Below are positions 49,733 through 60,792 of a stretch of 64,000 nt of DNA, piece by piece. Within the stretch, counting starts at the first letter, position 1, and each line of letters starts with the position of its first letter. Location: contig CAYZVO010000002.1 of the NCBI GenBank assembly GCA_964481655.1, forward strand, positions 1-64,000. The letters run 5' to 3'. The translations under genes were made by a program, and so were the position numbers. Source of the stretch: CALDOK01 sp964481655 (lineage in GTDB: Bacteria > Myxococcota_A > UBA796 > JAFGLY01). The notes beneath the pieces were generated by a model, which saw only the letters and a program-made list of their open reading frames with translations, searched no databases and was not told the DNA's origin.

Positions 49733-49792
49733 CCATGCCCCCTGGAACTTGCCATACGAGCGACTATGCCCTGGGAATGTTGCCATTCGGCG
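49733..49792. repeat. Two tandem ~30-bp imperfect direct repeats
   Basis: Two near copies of a 30-bp sequence start at 49733 and 49764 (31-bp period). Both contain ATGCCC, TGG, AA, then TTGCCAT and CG at matching places. They lie in the 294-nt gap between the ABC ATPase gene and the binding-protein gene. They could be paired regulator sites for the binding-protein gene. The rest of the gap shows no gene, tRNA or terminator. Confidence 0.4.
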
Positions 49793-49998
49793 CCTCTCGC
49801 CGTTGGCCCGATGCCGAAAACCGGCGTTGTATGGTTGGGAGCACGACGCGAACGTCCCGACGCAGGCCGCGTGGCAAGAAAGGGGAGGCTTGGTCGCGGT
49901 CATGGCAGGTTTGGGGCCCCTTGGTCGCTGGAGAGCAGGCCGTGGTCTGTCGGCTGTCGGCCCCAGCGCGATAGATCCCGGGTCATCACGGAGGCCCC

Positions 49999-51051
49999 AT
50001 GCTCTTGCTCTCTCTCGCGCTGCTCGCCTGCACCACCCCGGAGCCCGTCGAGGCGCCGAGCCCGGCACCTGCCGAGGCCGCCCCCGCCCTCGACCCGGTG
50101 CGCATCGGATGGCAGACCACCTGGGCCACCCAGGGGCAGCTGGCGCAGATCCTGGCACGGACCGATCTGCTGCAGGCCCAGGGCATGGACCCCACCCTGG
50201 TGGGCTTCACCTACGGCGGGCCCCTCAACGAGGGCGCCCTGGCCGGTGAGGTGGACGTGGTGCTCACCGCGGATCAGCCCGCCATCATGCTCTGCGCGAA
50301 GAGCCCGGACTGGGCCATCGTCGGCCGGCTGATGTACAACCGCGTCGGCACCTTCGTGCCCGCCGACTCCCCGGTCCAGGACGTGGCTGGCCTCGAGGGC
50401 AGCACCATCGCCATCCCCTACGGCGCCGCGGCCCAGCGCGAGACCCTGGCGGCCCTGCGGGAGGCGGGGCTCGAGCCCGCCGAGGACGTGACCACGGTGA
50501 ACCTGGGCATCCAGGAGCAGGTGGCCCTGGTGGGCGCGGGCTCGAAGGACGGACGCTGGGGCACCATCGACGCCGGCTCGGCCTGGGACCCCACCTTCGC
50601 CGAGCTCGAGCACAGCGGCGCGGTGCGGGTGCTGGACCAGGGCGTGGTGACCTCGGTGGTCGTGATGCACAAGGACTACATCACCACCCACCCGGGCGCC
50701 GACGCCCGCTTCATGGCGGCGCTCGAGCAGGCCTACGGCGTGTACCGGAACGACGTGGCCCAGGCCGACGCCTGGTTCGTCGAGGCCGCGGGGGTGGCCT
50801 TCGATCCGGCCGTGCTGGCCCTGGCGGCCTCGGTCGAGCCCAACCTCGAGGCCGACGCCGAGATCTCCACCCGCCTGTCCGGCTACGACATCGCCGGGAT
50901 GGAGCGGGCCGCCGCCTTCATGCTGGAGGTCGAGCTGCTGAGACAGCCCGCTGATGTGGCGGCCATGATCGCCCAGCCGGGATCAGCCGAACAGCCGGTC
51001 CAGGAAGATGCCCAGGGTGATCAGGGGCAGGTAGATCACGGTCAGCCGTAG
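49999..51051 (+). CDS. ABC transporter substrate-binding lipoprotein (SsuA/NMT1-like)
   Basis: A 350-aa lipoprotein (LLAC near residue 11, Glu/Pro/Ala linker) of the periplasmic binding protein type. It has family signs VRIGWQTTWATQGQLAQI, VLTADQPAIMLC, the SPDWAIVGRLMYNRVGTFV core and the AYGVYRNDVAQADAW helix. It partners the permease and ATPase upstream after a 294-nt gap. GGAGG lies just before ATG 49999. The last about 23 codons (QPVQEDAQGDQGQVDHGQP) are low-complexity and run antisense into the heme O synthase gene, overlapping it by 69 nt; the real gene may end there by accident of reading-frame extension. Confidence 0.85.
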   Translation: MLLLSLALLACTTPEPVEAPSPAPAEAAPALDPVRIGWQTTWATQGQLAQILARTDLLQAQGMDPTLVGFTYGGPLNEGALAGEVDVVLTADQPAIMLCAKSPDWAIVGRLMYNRVGTFVPADSPVQDVAGLEGSTIAIPYGAAAQRETLAALREAGLEPAEDVTTVNLGIQEQVALVGAGSKDGRWGTIDAGSAWDPTFAELEHSGAVRVLDQGVVTSVVVMHKDYITTHPGADARFMAALEQAYGVYRNDVAQADAWFVEAAGVAFDPAVLALAASVEPNLEADAEISTRLSGYDIAGMERAAAFMLEVELLRQPADVAAMIAQPGSAEQPVQEDAQGDQGQVDHGQP

Positions 51052-51873
51052 CATCCAGCGCGGCCAGCGGGGGGCCACGTCGCGCTCGAGGCCCATCAGG
51101 GCCACCACCATCATGGCGCCGGCCGCGGCGGCCGCGAAGCCCAGGTAGAGCTCGCCCACCAGGCCCAGGACACCCAGGAAGAGGCTGGCCGAGACCGTGG
51201 CCGAGGCGGTGACGAAGATCCAGAAGCGGGTGCGCTCGGGGCCCAGCGCCATGCTCGGGACCCTCAAGCCGGCCTTGGCGTACTCGTCCTGGCGCAGCAG
51301 GGCGATGGCCATCACATGGGGAAGCTGCCAGGCCAGCAGGAGCACGAACAGGGCGATCCCGGGCAGCTCGATGCGCCCGGTGGCGGCCGTCCAGCCCATC
51401 AGGGGGGGCAGGGCGCCGGCGATGGCGCCGGGCACTGCGGCCAGGGCGGAGCGGGCCTTCATGGGGGTGTATACCGCCACGTAGAGCACCAGGGCCAGCA
51501 GACCCAGCAGGGCGGTGAGGGGGTTGGCCAGCCAGGTGAGCAGGGCCAGCCCGACGGCGGCCTGCAGCAGGGCCACGGTGGTGGCGCCGGTCGGAGAGAT
51601 GGAGCCGGTGACCAGCGGCCGCGCGGCGGTGCGGGTCATCAGGGCGTCGCTGTGGCGCTCGAGCACCATGTTGAGGCCGTTGGCCGCGGCCACCACGAGG
51701 GTGGTGCCGGCGACGGTGCCCAGCCAGGTCTCGGTGCTGCTGGCGACGGTGGCCAGGCCCAGGCCGCCGGCGGTCATCAGCACGTTCCAGGCGGTGACCC
51801 CGGGCTTGGCCAGGCCCAGGCTGATGCGCAGCCAGCGCAGGGGCGCGTGGATGGCGGGAGCGAGGGTGGTCAT
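50983..51873 (-). CDS. ctaB: Protoheme IX farnesyltransferase (heme O synthase)
   Basis: A 296-aa UbiA-superfamily protein with about nine helices. The first Asp-rich motif region reads NGLNMVLERHSDALMTRTAARPL (canonical N-x-x-x-D-x-x-x-D replaced by an ERHSD variant). YTPMKARSALAAVPGAIAGALPPLMGW is the conserved loop and LRQDEYAKAGLRV the second motif. It farnesylates heme b to heme o for terminal oxidases. The ATG overlaps the ctaA stop by 4 nt. The 3' end overlaps the binding-protein gene by 69 nt. Confidence 0.9.
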   Translation of the reverse strand: MTTLAPAIHAPLRWLRISLGLAKPGVTAWNVLMTAGGLGLATVASSTETWLGTVAGTTLVVAAANGLNMVLERHSDALMTRTAARPLVTGSISPTGATTVALLQAAVGLALLTWLANPLTALLGLLALVLYVAVYTPMKARSALAAVPGAIAGALPPLMGWTAATGRIELPGIALFVLLLAWQLPHVMAIALLRQDEYAKAGLRVPSMALGPERTRFWIFVTASATVSASLFLGVLGLVGELYLGFAAAAAGAMMVVALMGLERDVAPRWPRWMLRLTVIYLPLITLGIFLDRLFG

Positions 51874-52793
51874 GCGGCCTTCCGGGGGGCGACGGCGTCG
51901 GCGCCCGCGAGGGGTCGGTAGCGCAGGCTCGCGGCGAGCCAGGCCGTGGACAGCCATGCACCTATCGCGGCGACCAGGTGGATGACCTGTGCCCAGGCGG
52001 GAGCCTGCAGGGCGGCGTCGAGCACGCCCAGGATCAGGCTGGCGCAGAGGAACGCCAGCAGGGACGCTCCCGGGGCCTTCATGCGCGGCCCACCACGGCG
52101 GATGGAGAACACCGCCCCGGCGCCCAGGAAGCTGGCCAGCAGCAGGGCGGTGAGGGGGTGCACGGCGCGCAGCTGCACGAGGTAGTGGCCCTCGGCGCCG
52201 ACCGCGGCCAGGGCGGCCTCCGGCACGGTGTCACCCAGGGCCATGATGGTGCCGGACACGCCGATGAGCAGCAGCGCCACCACGGACAGCAGCGCCGGAA
52301 CCGCGGCCCCCAGGCGGGTCTGCCAGCCGTCCTCGCCGTGGCTCCAGTAGGCCGTGAGCAGGATGGCGCCGGACAGCAGGGAGGTGTTGAGGAAGTGGAT
52401 GGCCATGGCGATCGCGCGGCTGACCGAGGCGTCGTCTTCCACCAGGCCGAAGATCACCAGCCCGGCCCCCAGCAGGGACTCGGTGATCAGCAGCACCAGG
52501 GACAACCAGGCGCCCCGCCGGACCAGGTGGCCCTTGGGGAAGGCGCGCACCGCCCAGACCAGCATGGCGATGACCAGCAGCACCAGCACGCCGCTGGTGA
52601 GCCGGTGGGACAGCTCCACCACGGTGTGGCCTGACGAGAGATCCGGCAGCACCGTTCCGTGGCACAGGGGCCAGTCCTCGCCACAGCCCGCGCCCGAGTA
52701 GGAGATCCGCACCCAGGCACCCCACAGGATGACGAGCACGGTGTAGCCGAGCACGCCCATGGCGTAGCGGGTGAAGGCGCTGCTGCGTTCCAT
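51870..52793 (-). CDS. ctaA: Heme A synthase (CtaA/COX15)
   Basis: A 307-aa protein of about eight helices. Signatures are GAWVRISYSGAGCGEDWPLCHG (the COX15 Gly-x-R-x-S-G-C-DWP-C region with the Cys pair), VVELSHRLTSG with a heme His, and AIHFLNTSLLSGA with a second His. It oxidises heme o to heme a for aa3-type cytochrome oxidase. GGAGG precedes the ATG at 52793. Together with ctaB it implies an aerobic cytochrome c oxidase, whose subunit genes are not in the window. Confidence 0.9.
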   Translation of the reverse strand: MERSSAFTRYAMGVLGYTVLVILWGAWVRISYSGAGCGEDWPLCHGTVLPDLSSGHTVVELSHRLTSGVLVLLVIAMLVWAVRAFPKGHLVRRGAWLSLVLLITESLLGAGLVIFGLVEDDASVSRAIAMAIHFLNTSLLSGAILLTAYWSHGEDGWQTRLGAAVPALLSVVALLLIGVSGTIMALGDTVPEAALAAVGAEGHYLVQLRAVHPLTALLLASFLGAGAVFSIRRGGPRMKAPGASLLAFLCASLILGVLDAALQAPAWAQVIHLVAAIGAWLSTAWLAASLRYRPLAGADAVAPRKAA

Positions 52794-52879
52794 GACTCCT
52801 CCTGTGGGAGCCTCATCACCTGCATTCGCTCGCGCGCAAGCGAGGGCCCGCGGGGAGGTGGTGGAACTTACCGCGGCGC

Positions 52880-54625
52880 TCAGTTGGCGCTGTACTCACC
52901 CTTCATGACCAGCCAGCCGCTGCTGGTGACGTGGGCCTGTGGGTCCTGGAACTGCAGGCTCACTCCCTGGAGCGCGGGCAGGTCGCTGAACTCGGAGAAC
53001 TCCAGCGCCGGCACCGCCACGCCGGGCATGAAGTCCGAGCTGCGGCCCAGCAGGGGCGGGACGATCAGGCGGACCAGGGCGGCGAGATCGCCGGGGTCGA
53101 GGGCCTCGTCGTACTCGATGGTGCCCACCTCGACCTGCACGTAGGCGGGGCGGGAGTCCAGGGCCATGACGATCTGCTGCTCGCCGTCCACCGGCTCGAT
53201 GCTCACCGTGGTGCCTGTGCTGGCGTTGACGGAGAAGTCGTGGTTGACGCCGTCTTCCCGCAGGAACGCCAGGCGCAGCTCGCCGATGCCGAGGTTGAAG
53301 TCCTGGTCGTCCTGGACGGGGGGCTGCATCACGGGGGGCAGGCGGAAGTCGATGGTCACGGTCTCCACGGGGCCCAGGGGCGGGTCCATCTGCTCGCCCA
53401 TCAGCACCGCCAGCTCCAGGTTGCCGATCTGCAGGCGGGTGAGCTGGCCCGAGGTCCAGAAGGCGAAGAGCAGCTGGTTGACCAGGTCGTCGTCGATGAG
53501 CAGGGCGAAGCTGCCGCCGCTGCCCTCGGACCAGGCGGGCGGGTCTTCCGTGGTGTCGATGGACCCGGCGCCGCTGGGCAGATCGATGCCCACATCGGAC
53601 CAGGCCGCGACGTCCATCTCCATGCGGATGCCGCCGGAGGTGCACTCGAGGCCCGAGACGTCGGCGGAGAAGTGGATCGGGTTGGTGTCGCCGTAGGAGA
53701 AGTCCATGGCCAGGCCGCTCAGGTATTCCGGCAGGAGCTCCTCGAGCATGGCCCCGACCTCTTCTTCGAGGGACTCGGCCACGTAGTCGGCGGCCCAGTC
53801 GGCCAGCCATTCCTCGGCCCAGCTGGGCACCCAGTCGACCTCCATGCCGAAGCCCTCGAGCGAGGCGTTCACGTAGGAGGCGTTGGCCTGGACCTGGCCG
53901 TTGCGGATGGACAGCTCGATGGTGGCGTCCAGGTCGAGGCTGGACATCCACGCCGAGCCATCGACCTCGAACCAGCCGTAGATGTCGGCGGTGAAGTCCA
54001 TCCACACGTCGTACAGGGTGAAGCTGCCCTCGACGGCGCCGTTGGTGGGGGACATGGAGACGTCGGCCCCGGACCAGGAGAAGCTGGTGGGGGTGATGTC
54101 GGCGTAGTCGGTCTCCAGGGTGGTGCCGACGAAGTCCTGGGCGATGGAGCTGTCGGCCAGCACCAGCTCGACGATGTTGGACAGCTCGCTCAGGTCGGGG
54201 CCCAGCAGCAGCCGCAGGGCGCCGGGAAGGGAGGTGCCGACCTCGTGGGTGGGGCCCCACATGAACGCGCGGCCATCCACGGCGCGCTCGCCGTCGATGT
54301 CCTCGAGGCGGGAGCCGAGGATGTTGAGGCCCGGCTCGGGGCTCCAGCCCTGGTTGACCATGCCCGAGGGGCCCCAGCTCACGTCGGTGTCCGAGATCAC
54401 CAGGGTGTCCAGCTCGGCGCTTCCGGTGGTCACCTGGCCCTGGAGCACGACGTCTCGCTCCCCCATGAAGGACGCCCGGGCGGGGCTGTCGATGCTCAGG
54501 GTCGGCAGGACCGTGGGGGCGTCCTCGATGATGGTGTCATCGGGCTTGGTGTCCTGGTCTTTCTTGCAGCCGCACAGCGCCAGCAGGAGCGCGACGGGGA
54601 GCAGGCGGGGCAGGCCGCGGTGCAT
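52880..54625 (-). CDS. Lipoprotein with TULIP/BPI-like architecture
   Basis: A 581-aa lipoprotein (LCGC, Cys at residue 20). After a Lys/Asp linker, a beta-rich Ig-like region (45-160) is followed by a long strand/helix region. A helix-rich WAEEWLADWAADYVAESLEE with EVGAMLEELLPEYL (about 275-310) leads into beta-strands. This recalls the helix-wrapped barrel of TULIP/BPI-type lipid-binding proteins. No active-site residues are seen. It could bind a lipid at the outer membrane. It is divergent from the dolichol-kinase-like gene. The TULIP assignment is weak. Confidence 0.5.
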   Translation of the reverse strand: MHRGLPRLLPVALLLALCGCKKDQDTKPDDTIIEDAPTVLPTLSIDSPARASFMGERDVVLQGQVTTGSAELDTLVISDTDVSWGPSGMVNQGWSPEPGLNILGSRLEDIDGERAVDGRAFMWGPTHEVGTSLPGALRLLLGPDLSELSNIVELVLADSSIAQDFVGTTLETDYADITPTSFSWSGADVSMSPTNGAVEGSFTLYDVWMDFTADIYGWFEVDGSAWMSSLDLDATIELSIRNGQVQANASYVNASLEGFGMEVDWVPSWAEEWLADWAADYVAESLEEEVGAMLEELLPEYLSGLAMDFSYGDTNPIHFSADVSGLECTSGGIRMEMDVAAWSDVGIDLPSGAGSIDTTEDPPAWSEGSGGSFALLIDDDLVNQLLFAFWTSGQLTRLQIGNLELAVLMGEQMDPPLGPVETVTIDFRLPPVMQPPVQDDQDFNLGIGELRLAFLREDGVNHDFSVNASTGTTVSIEPVDGEQQIVMALDSRPAYVQVEVGTIEYDEALDPGDLAALVRLIVPPLLGRSSDFMPGVAVPALEFSEFSDLPALQGVSLQFQDPQAHVTSSGWLVMKGEYSAN

Positions 54626-54690
54626 GGGCCCTCCGGTGGGGCGGCGAGGCGTTAGGCTTCGTGAAACCCCAGGATAGCGGATCGCCCCGG

Positions 54691-55950
54691 ATGTTGCAGT
54701 CCATCGTCGAAGCCCTGCTCACGGACCTCCGGGGGGTGCTGGTGGTGGGCGTCGCGATCTTTGCGCTGCTGGTCTGCAACGAGCTGCTGTCGCGGGTGGT
54801 CAAGCTGCCCAGCGAGCTGACCCGCAAGATCAGCCACATCGGCTCCGGCTTCATCGTCATCTCGTTCCCCTGGCTGCTGAGTTCGGCCTGGTCCGTGGCG
54901 GTGCTCACCCTGTCGTTCCTGATCATCCTGGGGGGTGGCAAGAAGACCGGCCTGCTGATGTCCATCCACGGGGTCAGCCGTCGCACCGGCGGTGCGTACT
55001 TCTACCCGGTGGCGGTGCTGGGCATCTGGCTGCTGTCCGGGGGCGACAAGGCCCTGTTCGCCATCCCCATCGCCATCATGGCCATCGCCGACACCGGCGC
55101 TGCGCTGGTGGGCAAAGCGCGGGGCGAGACCGTGTTTCAGGTGCTCGATGGACAGCGCAGCTTCGAGGGCACCGGCACCTTCTTCGGGTTGGCGTTCGCC
55201 ATCGTGCTGGGGGGCCTGGCCCTGGCCGGTCGGCCCGGGTGGCCGGATCTGCTGCTGGTGAGCCTGGTGGCGGCCCTGCTGACCTCGGCGGTCGAGGCGG
55301 TCTCCGTGCGGGGGAGCGACAACATCCTGATCCCCTACGCGGCCTGGCTGGTGCTGGAGCGCACCCTGCGGCTGGGGCTGGACGAGCTCTCCACCTGGCT
55401 GGGGGGCATGCTCGTGGCGGTGCTGGTGGTGTTGGCGGCCTACAAGCCGGCGCGCCTGTCACCGGCCGCGGCCTTGCTGAGCTTCATCCTGGCCACCCTG
55501 GCCTACGCCCTGGGGGGCTGGGCCTGGCTGGTGCCCCTGTTGGTGCTCTACGGCCTGTACATGCTGGGGCGCCCGGCGGGGCTCGAGACCGACCTGACCG
55601 ACATCTTCGCGGCGTCGGTGGGCTCCATGTTGGTGGTGCTGCTCTTCGCCCACACCGACGACCCCGGGCTGTTCCTGCCCTTCCTGGTCACCGTCTCCGC
55701 CAACGCGGCGGTGGCCTGCTGGATGGCCCTGCGCTCCCGGCCCTGGCTGCGGGTGTTCACCCCGGTCGCGGCGGCGGCCCTGCCTCCGGCGATCCCCCTG
55801 CTGATGGGGCACGAGGTGCCCGTGCTGGCCCTGGCGGCAGGCGGGCTGGGCGGGCTGTTGCTGTTCCTGCTGCTGGCCCGGACCCGGCTGGTGGGGCGTC
55901 GGCTGGTGGCCTCGGTGGTGGTGGCCCTGATCGCGTGGCTGCTGGCCTGA
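54691..55950 (+). CDS. Dolichol/phytol kinase-like membrane protein
   Basis: A 419-aa protein with about eleven helices. The N-terminal half carries CTP-dependent lipid-kinase features of the SEC59/VTE5/CdsA superfamily. These are LPSELTRKISHIGSGFIV (conserved R-K-x-x-H), GGGKKTGLL, AIADTGAALVGKARG and RSFEGTGTFFG. The C-terminal half has extra helices. It is expected to phosphorylate a polyprenol or a related long-chain alcohol. An alternative start GTG 54661 would add 10 residues. It is followed at short distance by the GNAT and acyl-ligase genes. Confidence 0.75.
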   Translation: MLQSIVEALLTDLRGVLVVGVAIFALLVCNELLSRVVKLPSELTRKISHIGSGFIVISFPWLLSSAWSVAVLTLSFLIILGGGKKTGLLMSIHGVSRRTGGAYFYPVAVLGIWLLSGGDKALFAIPIAIMAIADTGAALVGKARGETVFQVLDGQRSFEGTGTFFGLAFAIVLGGLALAGRPGWPDLLLVSLVAALLTSAVEAVSVRGSDNILIPYAAWLVLERTLRLGLDELSTWLGGMLVAVLVVLAAYKPARLSPAAALLSFILATLAYALGGWAWLVPLLVLYGLYMLGRPAGLETDLTDIFAASVGSMLVVLLFAHTDDPGLFLPFLVTVSANAAVACWMALRSRPWLRVFTPVAAAALPPAIPLLMGHEVPVLALAAGGLGGLLLFLLLARTRLVGRRLVASVVVALIAWLLA

Positions 55951-55962
55951 TAGGTGGTGGGC

Positions 55963-56841
55963 ATGGATCCCGCACGCCTCCCTCTGTACCGAAGCCTCGC
56001 GCCTCTGGAGATCCTCGAGATCGACGGCGCCTCCATCCTCGCCGCCGCGCACCCTGGCCTGGCGCCCGCGGGAACGCTGTCGCAGCCCTGGGGTGAGCCC
56101 AGGGGATTCTCCGCCGCCATCGAGGCGGGTGAGGCCTGGCTGCGGGACCGCGGCCTGACCCGGGCGCTGGGGCCGATGGAGCTCTGCACCTGGTTCACCT
56201 ACCGGGTGCGGCTGGGGCCGGATCGCTTCCCCGGCTTCCCCCTCGAGGTCGACGCCGATCCGGCGCCGTGGCGCGCCGCTGGCTATCGCATCGTCGCCGA
56301 CTACAACTCCATCCTGGTGCCCCACGACAGCCTGCTCGCGCGCTTCGGCGGCACCCAGGAGCGCCTCGAGGCCGCCGGCTACAGCTTCCGCCCCCTGGAC
56401 CTCGAGCGCTTCGACCAGGATCTCGAGCTGGGCTGGCGGCTGTCCTGCGCGGCCTTCGCCGAGGCCTACGCCTACGTGGAGCTGCCCTGGCCGGCCTTCC
56501 GGGCGCTGTACCACGGCTACCGGGCCTACCTGGATCCCCGCCTCAGCTGCCTGGCCTTCGATCCCGACGGCGAGCCTGTGGGCTACTACTTCAACTTCCC
56601 CGGGCCGGTCTTCGAGGGCCAGCCCACCGCCATCTACAAGACCGTGGCCGTGCACCCCCGGGCCCGCGGGCAGCGGGTGGCCGCGGCGCTGCTCGAGCGC
56701 GCCCACCGGCAGAGTGTGGCCCTGGGCATGACCGGCGGCATGGTGCACGCCCTGATGTGGTACGACGCTGGCTCCCAGTTCCTGGGTGCCCACGGTGAGC
56801 GGGTGATCCGGGAGTACGCCCTGATGGGCAAGGAGCTGTGA
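55963..56841 (+). CDS. GNAT-family acetyltransferase-like protein
   Basis: A 292-aa protein with a C-terminal GNAT domain. The acyl-CoA binding motif is YKTVAVHPRARGQRVAAALLERAHRQ (core VHPRARGQR). FEGQPTAIYK and MVHALMWYDAG give the adjacent strands. The N-terminal 150 residues are of unknown fold, with an aromatic-rich cleft. ATG 55963 has AGGTGG just upstream. It overlaps the acyl ligase by 1 nt (TGATG), so the pair probably acts on the same acyl or amine substrate. Confidence 0.75.
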   Translation: MDPARLPLYRSLAPLEILEIDGASILAAAHPGLAPAGTLSQPWGEPRGFSAAIEAGEAWLRDRGLTRALGPMELCTWFTYRVRLGPDRFPGFPLEVDADPAPWRAAGYRIVADYNSILVPHDSLLARFGGTQERLEAAGYSFRPLDLERFDQDLELGWRLSCAAFAEAYAYVELPWPAFRALYHGYRAYLDPRLSCLAFDPDGEPVGYYFNFPGPVFEGQPTAIYKTVAVHPRARGQRVAAALLERAHRQSVALGMTGGMVHALMWYDAGSQFLGAHGERVIREYALMGKEL

Positions 56842-58358
56842 TGCTGGACCAGCATGGGACCGACGCCAACGTCGTCCGTCACCTGGTGCGCCTGGCCGCG
56901 GACCAGGGTGATCAGCTCGCCGTGGTGGAGCCCGGCGGCGACCGGGTGACCTTCGCGGGGCTCGACGCCCTCACGGCGCGCTTCGCCGGCGGGCTGAGGG
57001 AGCGTGGGGTGCCGGCTGGGGCGCGGCTGCTGGTGCTCGCCCCCATGGGCATCGCCCTGTACGTGGCGCTGCTGGGCGTCTTCAGGGCGGGCTGCACCGC
57101 GGTGCTCGTCGATCCGTCCGCCCCCCGCGCCTTGCTGCGGGCGACCCTGGCCAAGCTCGATCTGCACGGCTTCGTGGGCAGCCCCAAGGCCCACCTGCTG
57201 CGGCTGATGATTCCCGAGCTGCGGGGGCTGCGGCTCTACATCTCCACCGGCGGCTTCCTGCCGCTGCCTCACACCCGGATCACCTCGGTGGTCGGCGAGT
57301 CCTACGGCCCCCACCCGGTGGACTGCCCGGCGCTGGTCACCTTCACCACCGGCACCTCCGGCCGCGCCCGGGCCATGGCCCGGCGCCACAGCTTCCTGGA
57401 CGCCCAGCGGGTGGCCCTGACCGAGCACATGGGGCTGGGCTCCGACGACATCGACCTGGCCACCCTGCCGGTGTTCCTGCTCAACTCGCTGTCGGCGGGT
57501 TCCACCTGCGTGCTGGCGGACGCTGACCTGTCGAAGGTCGGCTCGGCCGACCCCGAGCGCATCGCCGCCCAGCTGCGCGAGTGGAAGGTGACCACCACCT
57601 CTGGCTCCCCCAGCTTCTTCGCACCGCTGGCCCGCACCATGGAGGCCCGCGGCGAGCAGCTCCCTCACCTGCGCAAGCTCTTCGTGGGGGGCGGACGCGT
57701 GCCCTCCAGGCTGCTGGCCCAGCTGAAGGCCATCGCCCCTGACGCGAACGTATACGTGCACTACGGCTCCACCGAGGCCGATCCCATCGCCAGCATCGAG
57801 GCCGCCGAGGTGCTGGCCATGGGCGGCGACGGCGCGGGCCGCGGCTCCTGCGTGGGGCCGGCGTCCCCCGGCCTCGAGCTGCAGCTGTGGCAGCCCGGGA
57901 CCACCGAACAGGCCCCCGAGGGTGAGCCTGGCGAGGTCGTGGTCTCCGGCGACCACGTCAACCGCTCCTACCTGGACAACCCCGAGGCCGACGCGAAGTA
58001 CAAGGTCCACAAGGGCGAGGCGGTCTGGCATCGCACCGGTGATGTGGCCCGCCTCGACGAGCAGGGCCGGGTCTGGCTCATCGGCCGGGTGGGGGAGGCC
58101 ATCGCCGGGCGCTGGCCCCTGACCGTCGAGGCCCTGGCCGAGAGCCTGCCCTGGGTCCGCCGGGTCGGGTATGGCGCGCGCGGGGATGAACCCGTGCTGG
58201 TGGTGGAGCGCTTCGAGGGGCAGGGCCCCGAGGACTGGGAGGCTCAGCTGCGGGAGCGTTGCGGGGTCGAGACGATCCTCGAGGGCACGGTCCCCGTGGA
58301 CCACCGGCACAACGCCAAGGTCGATCGGGTGGCGCTGGCGCGGGAGCTCGCTGGCTAG
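56841..58358 (+). CDS. AMP-forming acyl ligase (OleC-like)
   Basis: A 505-aa ANL-superfamily enzyme. The adenylate P-loop is TFTTGTSGRARAMARRHS (a TSGTTG-PK variant, with Arg-Ala-Arg at the Gly-x-x-K site). Substrate helix residues follow in MGLGSDDIDLATLPVFLLNS, the VWHRTGDVARLDEQGRVWLIGR hinge motif is present, and the catalytic Lys lies in DHRHNAKVDR. The HRHNAK ending is typical of OleC-like fatty-acyl ligases that form beta-lactones from beta-hydroxy acids. Activation of a long-chain acid is likely, but no OleA, OleB or OleD gene is in the window. ATG 56841 follows AGGAG. Confidence 0.8.
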   Translation: MLDQHGTDANVVRHLVRLAADQGDQLAVVEPGGDRVTFAGLDALTARFAGGLRERGVPAGARLLVLAPMGIALYVALLGVFRAGCTAVLVDPSAPRALLRATLAKLDLHGFVGSPKAHLLRLMIPELRGLRLYISTGGFLPLPHTRITSVVGESYGPHPVDCPALVTFTTGTSGRARAMARRHSFLDAQRVALTEHMGLGSDDIDLATLPVFLLNSLSAGSTCVLADADLSKVGSADPERIAAQLREWKVTTTSGSPSFFAPLARTMEARGEQLPHLRKLFVGGGRVPSRLLAQLKAIAPDANVYVHYGSTEADPIASIEAAEVLAMGGDGAGRGSCVGPASPGLELQLWQPGTTEQAPEGEPGEVVVSGDHVNRSYLDNPEADAKYKVHKGEAVWHRTGDVARLDEQGRVWLIGRVGEAIAGRWPLTVEALAESLPWVRRVGYGARGDEPVLVVERFEGQGPEDWEAQLRERCGVETILEGTVPVDHRHNAKVDRVALARELAG

Positions 58359-60665
<2,307 letters not shown>

Positions 60666-60792
60666 GGCACGTCTCCCACGGTGGTGTCAGGGGTCCCACG
60701 AGGGAGTATGTCACAGCACCGCGGTTCCGTCCTGGAACCCGCGCGGACCGGCCTGATGGACGTTATCCTGGGGGGCCGCCACGAGGTGAACG

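Noticed and set aside
49705..49998. tRNA or small RNA gene in the 294-bp gap
   Set aside because: No cloverleaf-like pairing or conserved T-arm sequence was found; only the two direct repeats stand out.
52794..52879. Promoter elements between ctaA and the TULIP-like lipoprotein gene
   Set aside because: The sequence shows no convincing -35/-10 pair, and the two genes share a strand with just an 86-bp gap.
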